A stretch of DNA of 7,753 nucleotides from Candidatus Falkowiibacteriota bacterium (GCA_020849205.1 JADLGS010000069.1:1-7753), one strand, 5' to 3'. Positions 1-5,141 are shown, counted from the first letter of the stretch. Numbers and translations: made by a program. The notes: generated from the sequence alone by a model not told the origin.

Positions 1-29
1 AAAACAATAAATCAATACAACGGTGAGGG

Positions 30-74
30 TTGTACAATAATTAAATGTATGATATTATCATATTATAATATAAT
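30..74 (+). promoter_or_regulatory. Toxin-antitoxin promoter with overlapping palindromic operators
   Basis: A sigma70-like promoter is visible: TTGTAC at 30-35, a 17-nt spacer and TATTAT at 53-58. An alternative -10, TATAAT, lies at 64-69. Two abutting perfect palindromes cover it: TATGATA-T-TATCATA at 48-62 and ATTATA-A-TATAAT at 62-74. Ribbon-helix-helix antitoxins normally bind such palindromes as dimers to repress their own operon, so autoregulation is likely. This is inferred from position and symmetry; AT-rich DNA also makes some palindromes by chance. Confidence 0.55.
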
Positions 75-85
75 ACATAAACAAT

Positions 86-307
86 ATGTCTACAATTTCA
101 GTACCATTAAAGCCTGAATTAGAAAAAGGATTAGAACGTTTAATTAAACAAGGGTACGGATCAAACAAAGCCGATGTTTTACGTCGCGCGCTCGAGAAAC
201 TCATTGAGGATGAAGCGATTCAAGCAGTTTTGATATCTGAACAAGAGGCGAGAGAAGGAAAAATTTTACGTGGAGATTTAAGAAAATTACTTGGGTATAC
301 GAAATAG
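86..307 (+). CDS. Ribbon-helix-helix antitoxin (ParD/CopG-like)
   Basis: This 73-aa protein is probably the antitoxin of a type II toxin-antitoxin pair: it would neutralise the toxin made by the next gene and repress the operon. The N-terminal STISVPL strand, then LEKGLERLIKQGYGSNKADV and LRRALEKL, fit the strand-helix-helix DNA-binding fold; S26-N27-K28 lies in the turn between helices. The acidic/basic C-terminal half (about 42-73) would be the toxin-wrapping arm. It ends with TAG four bases before the toxin ATG at 312, so the two are co-translated. No Shine-Dalgarno sequence precedes its ATG. The fold call is good; the exact ParD, RelB or CopG subfamily cannot be decided by eye. Confidence 0.8.
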   Translation: MSTISVPLKPELEKGLERLIKQGYGSNKADVLRRALEKLIEDEAIQAVLISEQEAREGKILRGDLRKLLGYTK

Positions 308-311
308 AAGT

Positions 312-581
312 ATGCTACAAATAACGTATACCCCGCATTTTTTTCGACAATTTCAAAAACTTTCAAAGGACTTTGGGTTAGAGGTGCTTGAGAAAATTGA
401 ATTATTAAAAGAAAAGAAAAATCACAAACTGCTAAAAGTGCATAAACTAAAAGGAATTTTAGCTTATAGATATTCATTTTCTGTTTCTTATTCGTATCGT
501 ATTATTTTCACTTATAATCCCAAAAATAAAAATGAAGTTTTATTGCATGCAATAGGTGATCATGATGTATATAAAGAATAA
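312..581 (+). CDS. RelE/ParE-family toxin (YafQ-like)
   Basis: This 89-aa protein is probably the toxin of the pair, either a ribosome-dependent mRNA nuclease (RelE/YafQ type) or a gyrase poison (ParE type). The family pattern is visible: ITYTPHFFRQFQKL at the N-terminus (strand plus helix), basic HKLLKVHKLKG in the middle, SYRIIFTYN as a core strand, and LLHAIGDHDVYK at the C-terminus, matching the usual IG-H-D-VY ending. The ATG at 312 was chosen over a TTG at 291, because the TTG would overlap the antitoxin and add seven residues before the conserved start. Length is normal for the family. The catalytic subtype is uncertain. Confidence 0.82.
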   Translation: MLQITYTPHFFRQFQKLSKDFGLEVLEKIELLKEKKNHKLLKVHKLKGILAYRYSFSVSYSYRIIFTYNPKNKNEVLLHAIGDHDVYKE

Positions 582-583
582 AA

Positions 584-613
584 AAAAGCCCCTCAACTAT
601 GCTTGGGGCTTTT
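584..613. terminator. Bidirectional rho-independent terminator
   Basis: The arms AAAAGCCCC (584-592) and GGGGCTTTT (605-613) form a 9-bp stem with a 12-nt loop. A-runs lie on the left and T-runs on the right, so it can stop both the toxin operon and the convergent EamA-type gene that ends at 618. Confidence 0.85.
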
Positions 614-617
614 GTGT

Positions 618-1028
618 TTAGAGACCTATGAGAATTATTCCTAGAATAATTGACGCAACTCCAATGATTTGCGTGAATGTGAGTGAATCGCCAAAAAAGA
701 TGATTCCGCACAGCACACCAACAACTGTTGTTGAACCATTAACGAGACTTACGCTCAGACTTATGGGGAAGGTGCTCGCGAGAATGTTGTTAAAAAACTT
801 CGCGCCTGTGCCCATAGCGATACCCGCCAAGACAAAAATCATCCACTGAAAGCTTGTCAAAGAAATGCGTTGTCCTGAGAATGTTGATGTAAGTAAGGGG
901 ATGAGCGCGGAAAGTGAAACGATGAACATACTTAGTGGCGATCCGTCATTACCAAAGCGTTTAATGATTGGCCACGTACCCCAACACAGAATGGTGATAA
1001 CAAAATACATAAGTAGATCAGTGCGCAT
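618..1028 (-). CDS. Single-domain EamA/DMT-superfamily transporter
   Basis: This is a 136-aa integral membrane protein with one EamA domain, about half of a canonical 10-helix drug/metabolite transporter; such half-size members probably work as dimers. Hydrophobic stretches lie near residues 4-21, 33-50, 62-78, 86-112 and 117-135. The C-terminal pattern, FFGDSLTFTQIIG followed by ILGIILIGL, is typical of EamA repeats (Gly-Glu/Asp-x-Leu-Thr then a glycine-rich helix). The start at 1028 is preferred over an ATG at 1046, because AGGAGG (1038-1033 on the reverse strand) lies just upstream of 1028 and would otherwise be inside the coding region. The substrate cannot be read from the sequence. Confidence 0.78.
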   Translation of the reverse strand: MRTDLLMYFVITILCWGTWPIIKRFGNDGSPLSMFIVSLSALIPLLTSTFSGQRISLTSFQWMIFVLAGIAMGTGAKFFNNILASTFPISLSVSLVNGSTTVVGVLCGIIFFGDSLTFTQIIGVASIILGIILIGL

Positions 1029-1047
1029 ATAACCTCCTGGTTGCATG

Positions 1048-1075
1048 AGTATATACGCTCGTTGAAAAAATGCAA
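1048..1075 (-). promoter_or_regulatory. Promoter of the EamA-type gene
   Basis: On the reverse strand TTGCAT (1075-1070) and TATACT (1053-1048) are separated by 16 nt. The predicted start of transcription, near 1041, gives a leader of about 13 nt holding the AGGAGG ribosome site. It overlaps the forward promoter at 1062-1090. Confidence 0.6.
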
Positions 1076-1090
1076 GCGAATTGCTATACT
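1062..1090 (+). promoter_or_regulatory. Promoter of the MFS operon (extended -10)
   Basis: TTGAAA at 1062-1067, a 17-nt spacer and TATACT at 1085-1090, with TG one base upstream of the -10 (1082-1083), match a strong sigma70 extended -10 promoter. Transcription would start near 1097, leaving about 13 nt before the ATG at 1110 and no Shine-Dalgarno sequence. Confidence 0.7.
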
Positions 1091-1109
1091 ACAGTCTCAT
1101 TACAACCAC

Positions 1110-2264
1110 ATGTTACCAAAAAAGCAATTAGCAACAATTTTTGCCATAATCGCGACGGAGATCGTGGGGTTTGGGTTAATTATTCCAGTACTTCCACAGA
1201 TTGCGATGAATTTTGAGGCAACCGCAATTGAAATCGGGTGGCTCGTTTCGATTTATTCGCTTATGCAATTCGTAGCGACTCCTGTTCTTGGATATTTGTC
1301 TGATATCTATGGCCGTAAACGTCTTTTGATTATCAGTCAGATAGGTACGTTGATTTCGTATATCATGCTCATACTCGCACATCAGTACTGGCTCCTTTTC
1401 ATTTCACGCATGCTCGATGGTATTACCGGTGGAAATATTTCTGTTGCGCGCGCATACATTACTGACATTATTCCCAAAGAAGAACGACCACGTGGTATGG
1501 CGGTGATTGGTATGGCGTTTGGATTAGGATTTTTTGTCGGTCCATTTTTGGGGAGTATCGTTTTTGCGCTTGGATATTCATTTACACTCGTTGCTCTCAT
1601 TGCGGCGGGACTATCGCTTACTGCGCTCACTATGACTATGGTGTTTATCAAGGAGCCAGTACAACACGTGCAACGAGAAAAGCCTACCTACAATTTCATC
1701 GCAACGCTTAAGCATCCTGCGGTCGGATATTTACTCGCTGGTCATCTTTTATTTTTTACTGTTGTAACGGGGTATCAATCTACGCTCGCAATTTTTACCT
1801 CAAAATTTTTGGGATTTGATGAAGCGCAAAACAGTATGTTGTTTGCGATTATTGGTTTAAGTGTTTTGGTGGCGCAGGGAAGTATCGCAACTCGTGGCGG
1901 AAAAAATCATTTCAAAATGTTGTTTGTGGGAGCTGGAATTTTTTTGACAAGTTTGCTTCTTCTTGGCTTTTTCCCAACTGCGATTATGTTGTTTGTTGTG
2001 GGAGTTGTGAAGTCGTTTGGTCACGCGCTTGTCGGATCATTTTTACCTGCCATTATCGCGAATGTGCGCAAGCGCGATTCTGATGGTGAATTGATGGGAA
2101 TCTATGAATCAATTATCTCGATCTCACGCGTGATTGGTCCACTCATTTTTACCGCACTCTTCGTCTTTGGTCCGCAGTTGAGTATGACAATAATGTCTTG
2201 TGTGGGTGTTGTGGGAGTGGTATTCTTTAGGCTAGGAGAACGGAAAATTAAATCTTTAGCGTAA
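1110..2264 (+). CDS. MFS transporter, TetA-like DHA1 family
   Basis: This 384-aa membrane protein is probably a proton-coupled drug efflux pump of the 12-helix DHA1/TetA type. Signature motif A (GYLSDIYGRKR, residues 61-71) sits in the loop between helices 2 and 3, and the helix-4 arginine is in SRMLDGITGG (R100). The antiporter motif C appears as GMAFGLGFFVGPFLG (134-148), directly after TDIIPKEERPRG, which is typical of TetA relatives. The C-terminal half carries six further hydrophobic stretches ending near residue 375. The start at 1110 is chosen from the strong promoter at 1062-1090; an upstream TTG at 1041 would lie before the transcript begins. The DUF2231-like gene follows after 7 nt. 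Tetracycline resistance itself cannot be claimed. Confidence 0.85.
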   Translation: MLPKKQLATIFAIIATEIVGFGLIIPVLPQIAMNFEATAIEIGWLVSIYSLMQFVATPVLGYLSDIYGRKRLLIISQIGTLISYIMLILAHQYWLLFISRMLDGITGGNISVARAYITDIIPKEERPRGMAVIGMAFGLGFFVGPFLGSIVFALGYSFTLVALIAAGLSLTALTMTMVFIKEPVQHVQREKPTYNFIATLKHPAVGYLLAGHLLFFTVVTGYQSTLAIFTSKFLGFDEAQNSMLFAIIGLSVLVAQGSIATRGGKNHFKMLFVGAGIFLTSLLLLGFFPTAIMLFVVGVVKSFGHALVGSFLPAIIANVRKRDSDGELMGIYESIISISRVIGPLIFTALFVFGPQLSMTIMSCVGVVGVVFFRLGERKIKSLA

Positions 2265-2271
2265 AGTAATT

Positions 2272-2814
2272 ATGAATTTTCATTCAATGTTCGTCCATTT
2301 CCCAATCGCGTTGCTCATGATCTACAGTCTCTTTGAGTTTGTGTCGTTTAAGTTTATTACAAAGTACGAAAATTGGTTTTACATCAAAGCAACTTTTTTG
2401 ATCATTGGTTTTGCAACTGCTTTTCCTGCATTATTGACTGGCGGTATTCTCGAGGATTTGTCTGAAAGACAGGGAACCTATGAACATCGTCTTATCGAAC
2501 TCCACTCAACATTCGCAGGCGCAACAACAATCTTTTATGGCCTCATCGCGTTTGTGTACATCATTGCACTCATCGCGCAAGTCGCAAAAGTGAGAAACTA
2601 CGTCGCCCTCCTAAATTTTATGCCTGCATGGTGGGGGAATCTCTTCCAAGACGCATGCCAAAACTGCGTCGCCATCATAAAACGCCAATACCTCTGGATC
2701 ACCGCCCTCATCGGCATCATCTTAATTTCCATCACCGGTGGCCTCGGCGGAATCCTCTCAAGCGGCCTTGGCGTCGACCCATTCGCCGACGCAATCTATC
2801 ATTTGTTTTTCTAA
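2272..2814 (+). CDS. DUF2231-like membrane protein
   Basis: This 180-aa protein has four or more hydrophobic segments. The N-terminal MFVHFPIALLMIYSLFEF matches the His-Phe-Pro-Ile-Ala-Leu opening of DUF2231 membrane proteins, and the later HRLIELHSTFAGATT holds further histidines of the kind that could bind haem or metal. A glycine-rich end (ITGGLGGILSSGLG, then DPFADAIYHLFF) closes it. The gene starts 7 nt after the MFS stop without a ribosome site, so translation is probably coupled. Codon choice drifts: the 5' part mixes T- and C-ending codons, while from about 2580 C-ending codons (gtc, gcc, ctc, atc, ggc) dominate. Its last 33 codons recur at 3378-3476. The biochemical role is unknown; the family call is moderate. 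Confidence 0.62.
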   Translation: MNFHSMFVHFPIALLMIYSLFEFVSFKFITKYENWFYIKATFLIIGFATAFPALLTGGILEDLSERQGTYEHRLIELHSTFAGATTIFYGLIAFVYIIALIAQVAKVRNYVALLNFMPAWWGNLFQDACQNCVAIIKRQYLWITALIGIILISITGGLGGILSSGLGVDPFADAIYHLFF

Positions 2815-2826
2815 AAAATAATACAC

Positions 2827-3384
2827 ATGCAAAAGTCAAACACATTTTTATTACAAGATATTGCTATTATTTTTTTTAGCATCGTTGTTGCGGTATTACT
2901 TGAAACAACAGGATTGTTGAATTCCATTCTTTTGACTTTTAAGGGTTATGAATTTATCGAAAGTTTTGTTGCTGGAATATTTTTTACCTCTGTTTTTACT
3001 ACTATTCCAGCTATCGTTGCGTTGGGTGAAATTGCGCAACATTCTAATTCATTTTGGACAGCAGTGTTTGGTGGCTTTGGAGCAGTAGTTGGAGATTTAA
3101 TTATATTTAGATTTGTACGTGATCGTTTGAGTGAAGATTTACTTCATCTTTTAAGACAAAAAACCGGGTGGTTTCGTACATGTTTTATTTGCAGATCACG
3201 ACTCTTTCGTTACGTAACTTTTTTGATTGGTGGTTTAATTATTGCATCACCATTACCAGATGAACTTGGTATTACCTTACTTGGATTTTCAAAAATGAAG
3301 TTAAAATGGTTTATTCCAATTTCTTATATATTTAATTTTATTGGAATACTTTTAATTGGGTTGGTGGCAAAGAGTTTGGAATAA
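2827..3384 (+). CDS. DedA/VTT-like membrane protein
   Basis: This 185-aa membrane protein has a layout like the DedA/VTT family (lipid scramblase-like flippases). Hydrophobic segments lie near 8-35, 45-66, 78-97, 128-145 and 155-180. GGFGAVVGDLIIFRFVRDRL (about 82-101) resembles the Gly-ala-x-x-Gly-asp helix of DedA proteins. SPLPDELGITLLGFSKMKL, followed by a hydrophobic helix, is placed where DedA proteins carry their proline-containing re-entrant loop. The usual arginine of that loop is not obvious. There is no ribosome site; it starts 12 nt after the previous stop. Its final codons and stop overlap the duplicated tail that starts at 3378, so its C-terminus may have been cut at a recombination junction. 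Confidence 0.5.
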   Translation: MQKSNTFLLQDIAIIFFSIVVAVLLETTGLLNSILLTFKGYEFIESFVAGIFFTSVFTTIPAIVALGEIAQHSNSFWTAVFGGFGAVVGDLIIFRFVRDRLSEDLLHLLRQKTGWFRTCFICRSRLFRYVTFLIGGLIIASPLPDELGITLLGFSKMKLKWFIPISYIFNFIGILLIGLVAKSLE

Positions 3385-3482
3385 TTTTGATTTCAATAAC
3401 TGGCGGATTGGAAGGAATCTTATCGAGTGGCCTTGGCGTAGTCCCATTCGCCGACGCGATATATCATTTGTTTTTTAAATAG
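3378..3482 (+). pseudogene. Stranded 3' end of a second DUF2231-like gene
   Basis: Reading from 3378 gives GIILISITGGLEGILSSGLG, then VVPFADAIYHLFFK and a TAG at 3480-3482. This repeats the C-terminus of the gene at 2272-2814. Over 33 aligned codons I count 31 identical residues, two replacements (Gly to Glu, Asp to Val), 17 silent changes and 14 identical codons. It has no start codon of its own. The excess of silent changes means the two tails diverged as working genes, not as a recent tandem copy that decayed. The last four bases of the DedA-like gene's GAA-TAA ending come from this repeat. Confidence 0.8.
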
Positions 3483-3488
3483 AATTAA

Positions 3489-3519
3489 AAATCACCCTTC
3501 GATACTCTCAGGGTGATTT
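3489..3519. terminator. Bidirectional terminator
   Basis: AAATCACCCT (3489-3498) and AGGGTGATTT (3510-3519) form a perfect 10-bp stem with an 11-nt loop. On the reverse strand the stem is followed by a run of five T, which suits the gene ending at 3524; on the forward strand the T-run is shorter. It lies between convergent genes. Confidence 0.75.
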
Positions 3520-3523
3520 GTGA

Positions 3524-3856
3524 TTAATGTCTGAATTGATGAATGAGCGACTTAAATAGATAAATTTTCCCATCTACATTTTGTACTGCGATGCACCTGT
3601 AGAGATCGTAATTGCCCCAATTATCATTAGTGGCAAAATCATCTTTTTCATCAAAGACTGCAAAGCATGTTTTGTGAGTTGAATTACTGATTTGCAGCCA
3701 AAGCGCAAGCTCTCGATCCAAGTGCAAATCTTTGAGTTGACCCTTTGAGTACCAATCTTGACGAAGCTCGCTCAGAAAAGTGTCAAGCTTTCGCTGACTA
3801 TTGATAATGGTAAAATCTTTCAGTTCTGGCAGTGTCGATAGTTCAATTTTTGACAT
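3524..3856 (-). CDS. Small protein of unknown function
   Basis: This is a 110-aa soluble protein that I do not recognise. It starts MSKIELSTLPELKDF and continues with a charged helix-like part (RKLDTFLSELRQDW, about 21-34) and a Trp/Tyr-rich second half (DNWGNYDLYRCIAVQNV), which looks like a small alpha/beta domain. There is no signal peptide or membrane segment. The start at 3856 was chosen over an ATG at 3895, because GGGGAG lies four bases upstream of 3856 and the longer form would place it inside the gene. The gene stands alone on its strand, ended by the hairpin at 3489-3519. Confidence 0.6.
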   Translation of the reverse strand: MSKIELSTLPELKDFTIINSQRKLDTFLSELRQDWYSKGQLKDLHLDRELALWLQISNSTHKTCFAVFDEKDDFATNDNWGNYDLYRCIAVQNVDGKIYLFKSLIHQFRH

Positions 3857-3942
3857 TTTACTCCCCAGTGCTTGTGTTAAAAAGTGCAATTTCAAACACC
3901 TTAACTTATACGTTAGATTATGTAAAGTACTCTTCAGTATAT

Positions 3943-3973
3943 AAAAATACCACTCACCTTGAGTAGTATTTTT
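3943..3973. terminator. Hairpin with flanking A and T runs between divergent genes
   Basis: Arms 3943-3955 and 3961-3973 pair over 13 positions with one C-A mismatch, around a 5-nt loop. Five A precede and five T end the stem, so it has terminator form on both strands. It lies upstream of the genes on both sides, not behind either, and directly abuts the -35 of the next promoter. It may be an insulator or a relic of a lost gene. Confidence 0.55.
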
Positions 3974-3974
3974 G

Positions 3975-4002
3975 TTGCATAAAAATGTATGTATGCTAAA
4001 CT
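3975..4002 (+). promoter_or_regulatory. Promoter of the 70-aa gene
   Basis: TTGCAT (3975-3980), a 16-nt spacer and TAAACT (3997-4002), with an extended -10 TG at 3994-3995, give a plausible sigma70 promoter. Transcription would start near 4009. AGGGGA at 4031-4036 is the ribosome site. Confidence 0.55.
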
Positions 4003-4040
4003 AAAAATACTTTTGTACAAAACTTTAAAAAGGGGATTAT

Positions 4041-4253
4041 ATGACAACACAAGGTGTTGATTCAGTTGTAGCTCAGATTCGAAGCCGAACTGAGGTTCTG
4101 TTACATGCAGATTTACAAGCAGGAAATGCTCGCCCACGAGATTACTATTTGGACATGGCACTCTCCGAAATCCAAATAGGCGACCCCCGCCTACAACCCT
4201 GCCCACAACTCCGTACTGACTCAATTCTTCTCCCCAATCATCGCCACCGATAA
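4041..4253 (+). CDS. Small protein of unknown function (70 aa)
   Basis: This short gene is accepted because its flanks fit: a promoter at 3975-4002, AGGGGA four bases before the ATG, and a strong terminator starting 7 nt after the stop. The first half (MTTQGVDSVVAQIRSRTEVL, continuing to about residue 46) looks like a helical, mildly acidic domain. The last 24 residues are proline-, arginine- and histidine-rich and end NHRHR, coming from a C-rich DNA stretch. The tail could be native or could reflect an ancient frameshift. I recognise no family. An overlapping reverse frame (3934-4275) has none of these signals. Confidence 0.5.
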   Translation: MTTQGVDSVVAQIRSRTEVLLHADLQAGNARPRDYYLDMALSEIQIGDPRLQPCPQLRTDSILLPNHRHR

Positions 4254-4259
4254 CACAAA

Positions 4260-4288
4260 ACGCCCCAAGACACATTTGGGGTGTTTTT
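4260..4288 (+). terminator. Rho-independent terminator
   Basis: ACGCCCCAA (4260-4268) pairs with TTGGGGTGT (4276-4284), including one G-U pair, around a 7-nt loop. A run of T (4284-4288) follows. It ends the 70-aa gene. Confidence 0.85.
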
Positions 4289-4303
4289 ATTTTTCATACA
4301 CTA

Positions 4304-4331
4304 TTGACAATGTTTAAATTTATGATACCCT
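4304..4331 (+). promoter_or_regulatory. Promoter of the 127-aa gene
   Basis: A perfect -35, TTGACA (4304-4309), is followed after 16 nt by TACCCT (4326-4331), a weak -10 rescued by an extended TG at 4323-4324. The start of transcription would be near 4338, with AGGAG at 4355-4359 as the ribosome site. Confidence 0.55.
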
Positions 4332-4363
4332 CAGAGTAATTTAACCGTACATTTAGGAGAAGA

Positions 4364-4747
4364 ATGATGATTTTTTTAGGCGTAACTCTTAACCCTGGAG
4401 ATGTTGTATCACTTGTCGCAAAAACCGTGCCTTTGCCAGAAGTGCAAGTAGCAGTTATTACCGTGAGTGATGGTGTGCTTGAAGTAATGAGTACACTTCT
4501 TGCCCCATTCAAACATAGTGGCTTTTTCGAGGAAGCTAACGTAACATCTATCAGTGTTATCTTGCCAGCAGAAGAAGTAATACCAAGAGAATCTCGGGGT
4601 AAGCAGTTCAAAAAGGGCCAACATGTTTCTTGTGACATTAAGGGAGAGAAGCACGAAGGTTTTGTGATCGCAGCATTCGATGGTATAGTTTCTGCGCAAA
4701 GAATCGATGGAGAGTATCTTACTGGTGGTGCAAACCATTTTACCTAA
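4364..4747 (+). CDS. Protein of unknown function, possible SH3-like barrel
   Basis: This 127-aa soluble protein belongs to no family I can name. Its N-terminal part (about 1-75) alternates hydrophobic strands: IFLGVTLNPGDVVSL, VQVAVITVSDGVLEV, VTSISVILPAEEV. The C-terminal part (about 80-122) reads FKKGQHVSCDI, HEGFVIAAFDGIVSAQ and RIDGEYL. That rhythm, strand-turn-strand with a polar GQ start and a glycine after the acidic turn, resembles small SH3-like barrels, but this is a shape argument only. AGGAG at 4355-4359 supports the ATG at 4364 (a second ATG follows at once). It is monocistronic, between its own promoter and a perfect terminator. Confidence 0.68.
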   Translation: MMIFLGVTLNPGDVVSLVAKTVPLPEVQVAVITVSDGVLEVMSTLLAPFKHSGFFEEANVTSISVILPAEEVIPRESRGKQFKKGQHVSCDIKGEKHEGFVIAAFDGIVSAQRIDGEYLTGGANHFT

Positions 4748-4750
4748 CAC

Positions 4751-4779
4751 AAGGCGGTTCAATCGAACCGCCTTTTTTT
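4751..4779 (+). terminator. Strong rho-independent terminator
   Basis: AAGGCGGTTC (4751-4760) and GAACCGCCTT (4765-4774) form a perfect 10-bp stem with a tetraloop. T residues run from 4773 to 4779. Confidence 0.93.
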
Positions 4780-4796
4780 ATTGCATATTGTTACTG

Positions 4797-4825
4797 TTGC
4801 CAAAATTATACTTTACTGTTACAAT
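4797..4825 (+). promoter_or_regulatory. tRNA-Asp promoter
   Basis: TTGCCA (4797-4802), a 17-nt spacer and TACAAT (4820-4825), with an extended -10 TG at 4817-4818, form a good promoter about 40 nt before the tRNA. The leader holds a short palindrome, TATAGG/CCTATA (4837-4842/4849-4854), which could be a processing hairpin. Confidence 0.6.
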
Positions 4826-4865
4826 ATTCACACTTTTATAGGTCTAGGCCTATAAGTACTACCAT

Positions 4866-4939
4866 GGACTGGTAGCTCAGTTGGTTAGAGCACTGCCCTG
4901 TCACGGCAGGGGTCACGGGTTCGAGTCCCGCCCAGTCCG
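4866..4939 (+). tRNA. tRNA-Asp (anticodon GUC)
   Basis: A complete cloverleaf is readable. The acceptor stem GGACTGG (4866-4872) pairs perfectly with CCAGTCC (4932-4938), with discriminator G at 4939. The D arm is GCTC/GAGC (4875-4878/4888-4891). The anticodon stem CTGCC/GGCAG encloses CTGTCAC with anticodon GTC (4901 central), and the T loop is TTCGAGT. G73 and GUC are the usual aspartate identity elements. The T stem has one A-C mismatch at its inner end (positions 49 and 65 by tRNA numbering). CCA is not encoded. The 3' end recurs at 5123-5141. Confidence 0.95.
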
Positions 4940-4940
4940 C
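4922..4940 (+). repeat. tRNA 3'-end direct repeat, left copy
   Basis: The 19 bases CGAGTCCCGCCCAGTCCGC, covering part of the T loop, the acceptor 3' strand and one base beyond, recur exactly at 5123-5141. An exact copy of a tRNA 3' end a short distance downstream is the usual form of an attachment-site pair left by integration. Confidence 0.8.
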
Positions 4941-4947
4941 ATCGCAT

Positions 4948-4980
4948 GAATCATTCTTAATTGAGTGATTCTTTTGTTTT
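4948..4980 (+). terminator. tRNA terminator
   Basis: GAATCATTC (4948-4956) and GAGTGATTC (4963-4971) form a 9-bp stem with one G-U pair and a 6-nt loop. TTTTGTTTT follows. It closes the tRNA transcript and separates it from the GC-rich block. Confidence 0.75.
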
Positions 4981-4990
4981 AAATAGTGAT

Positions 4991-5141
4991 GCGGACTGGG
5001 AACACGCAAACTGCTTTGCGTGTGTCGGGACGAGAAGACCGGAGCCTTGCTACGAGTGCGACGGCACGAGGAGCGGCGAGGTCAGGCGAGGACCGCGAGC
5101 CAGCAGGCGAAGCGAGTCTAGCCGAGTCCCGCCCAGTCCGC
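4991..5141 (+). other. GC-rich structured block closed by tRNA-end sequences; candidate ncRNA or mobile miniature element
   Basis: This block is about 67% GC in an AT-rich window and lacks a convincing gene. GCGGACTGGG (4991-5000) pairs with CCCAGTCCGC (5132-5141), imitating the tRNA-Asp acceptor stem. Inside it, ACACGCAAA/TTTGCGTGT (5002-5010/5015-5023) forms a 9-bp hairpin with a tetraloop, and CGGGAC (5026-5031) pairs with GTCCCG (5126-5131) flush against the outer stem. Together these give a three-way junction. The interior is purine-rich, with CGAG at 5031, 5053, 5067, 5077, 5087, 5096, 5113 and 5123. It does not resemble tmRNA, RNase P RNA or SRP RNA. It may be a transcribed structured RNA, a dispersed repeat or an integration scar. 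The strand is arbitrary. Confidence 0.6.
5123..5141 (+). repeat. tRNA 3'-end direct repeat, right copy
   Basis: This is an exact 19-bp copy of 4922-4940. The base before it differs (C here, T in the tRNA), which sets the left limit of identity. It is also the 3' arm of the stem that closes the GC-rich block. Confidence 0.8.

Noticed and set aside
628..849. Forward open frame inside the EamA-type gene
   Set aside because: It is antisense to a gene with clear membrane segments, family pattern and a ribosome site.
2628..2879. An 83-codon forward frame over the end of the DUF2231-like gene
   Set aside because: Its His/Arg/Pro-rich product is the expected shadow of C-rich codons in the real frame.
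3975..4253. Riboswitch or structured leader before the 70-aa gene
   Set aside because: The predicted leader is only about 32 nt and shows no hairpin of note.
3934..4275. A 113-codon reverse open frame opposite the 70-aa gene
   Set aside because: Its start lies in the 4260-4288 terminator stem, its end runs through the 3943-3973 hairpin, and no promoter or ribosome site supports it, whereas the forward gene has all three.
4294..4762. Two reverse open frames (4294-4638 and 4409-4762) opposite the 127-aa gene
   Set aside because: The forward gene has a -35/-10, AGGAG and a perfect terminator; the reverse frames overlap its promoter or terminator and have no signals.
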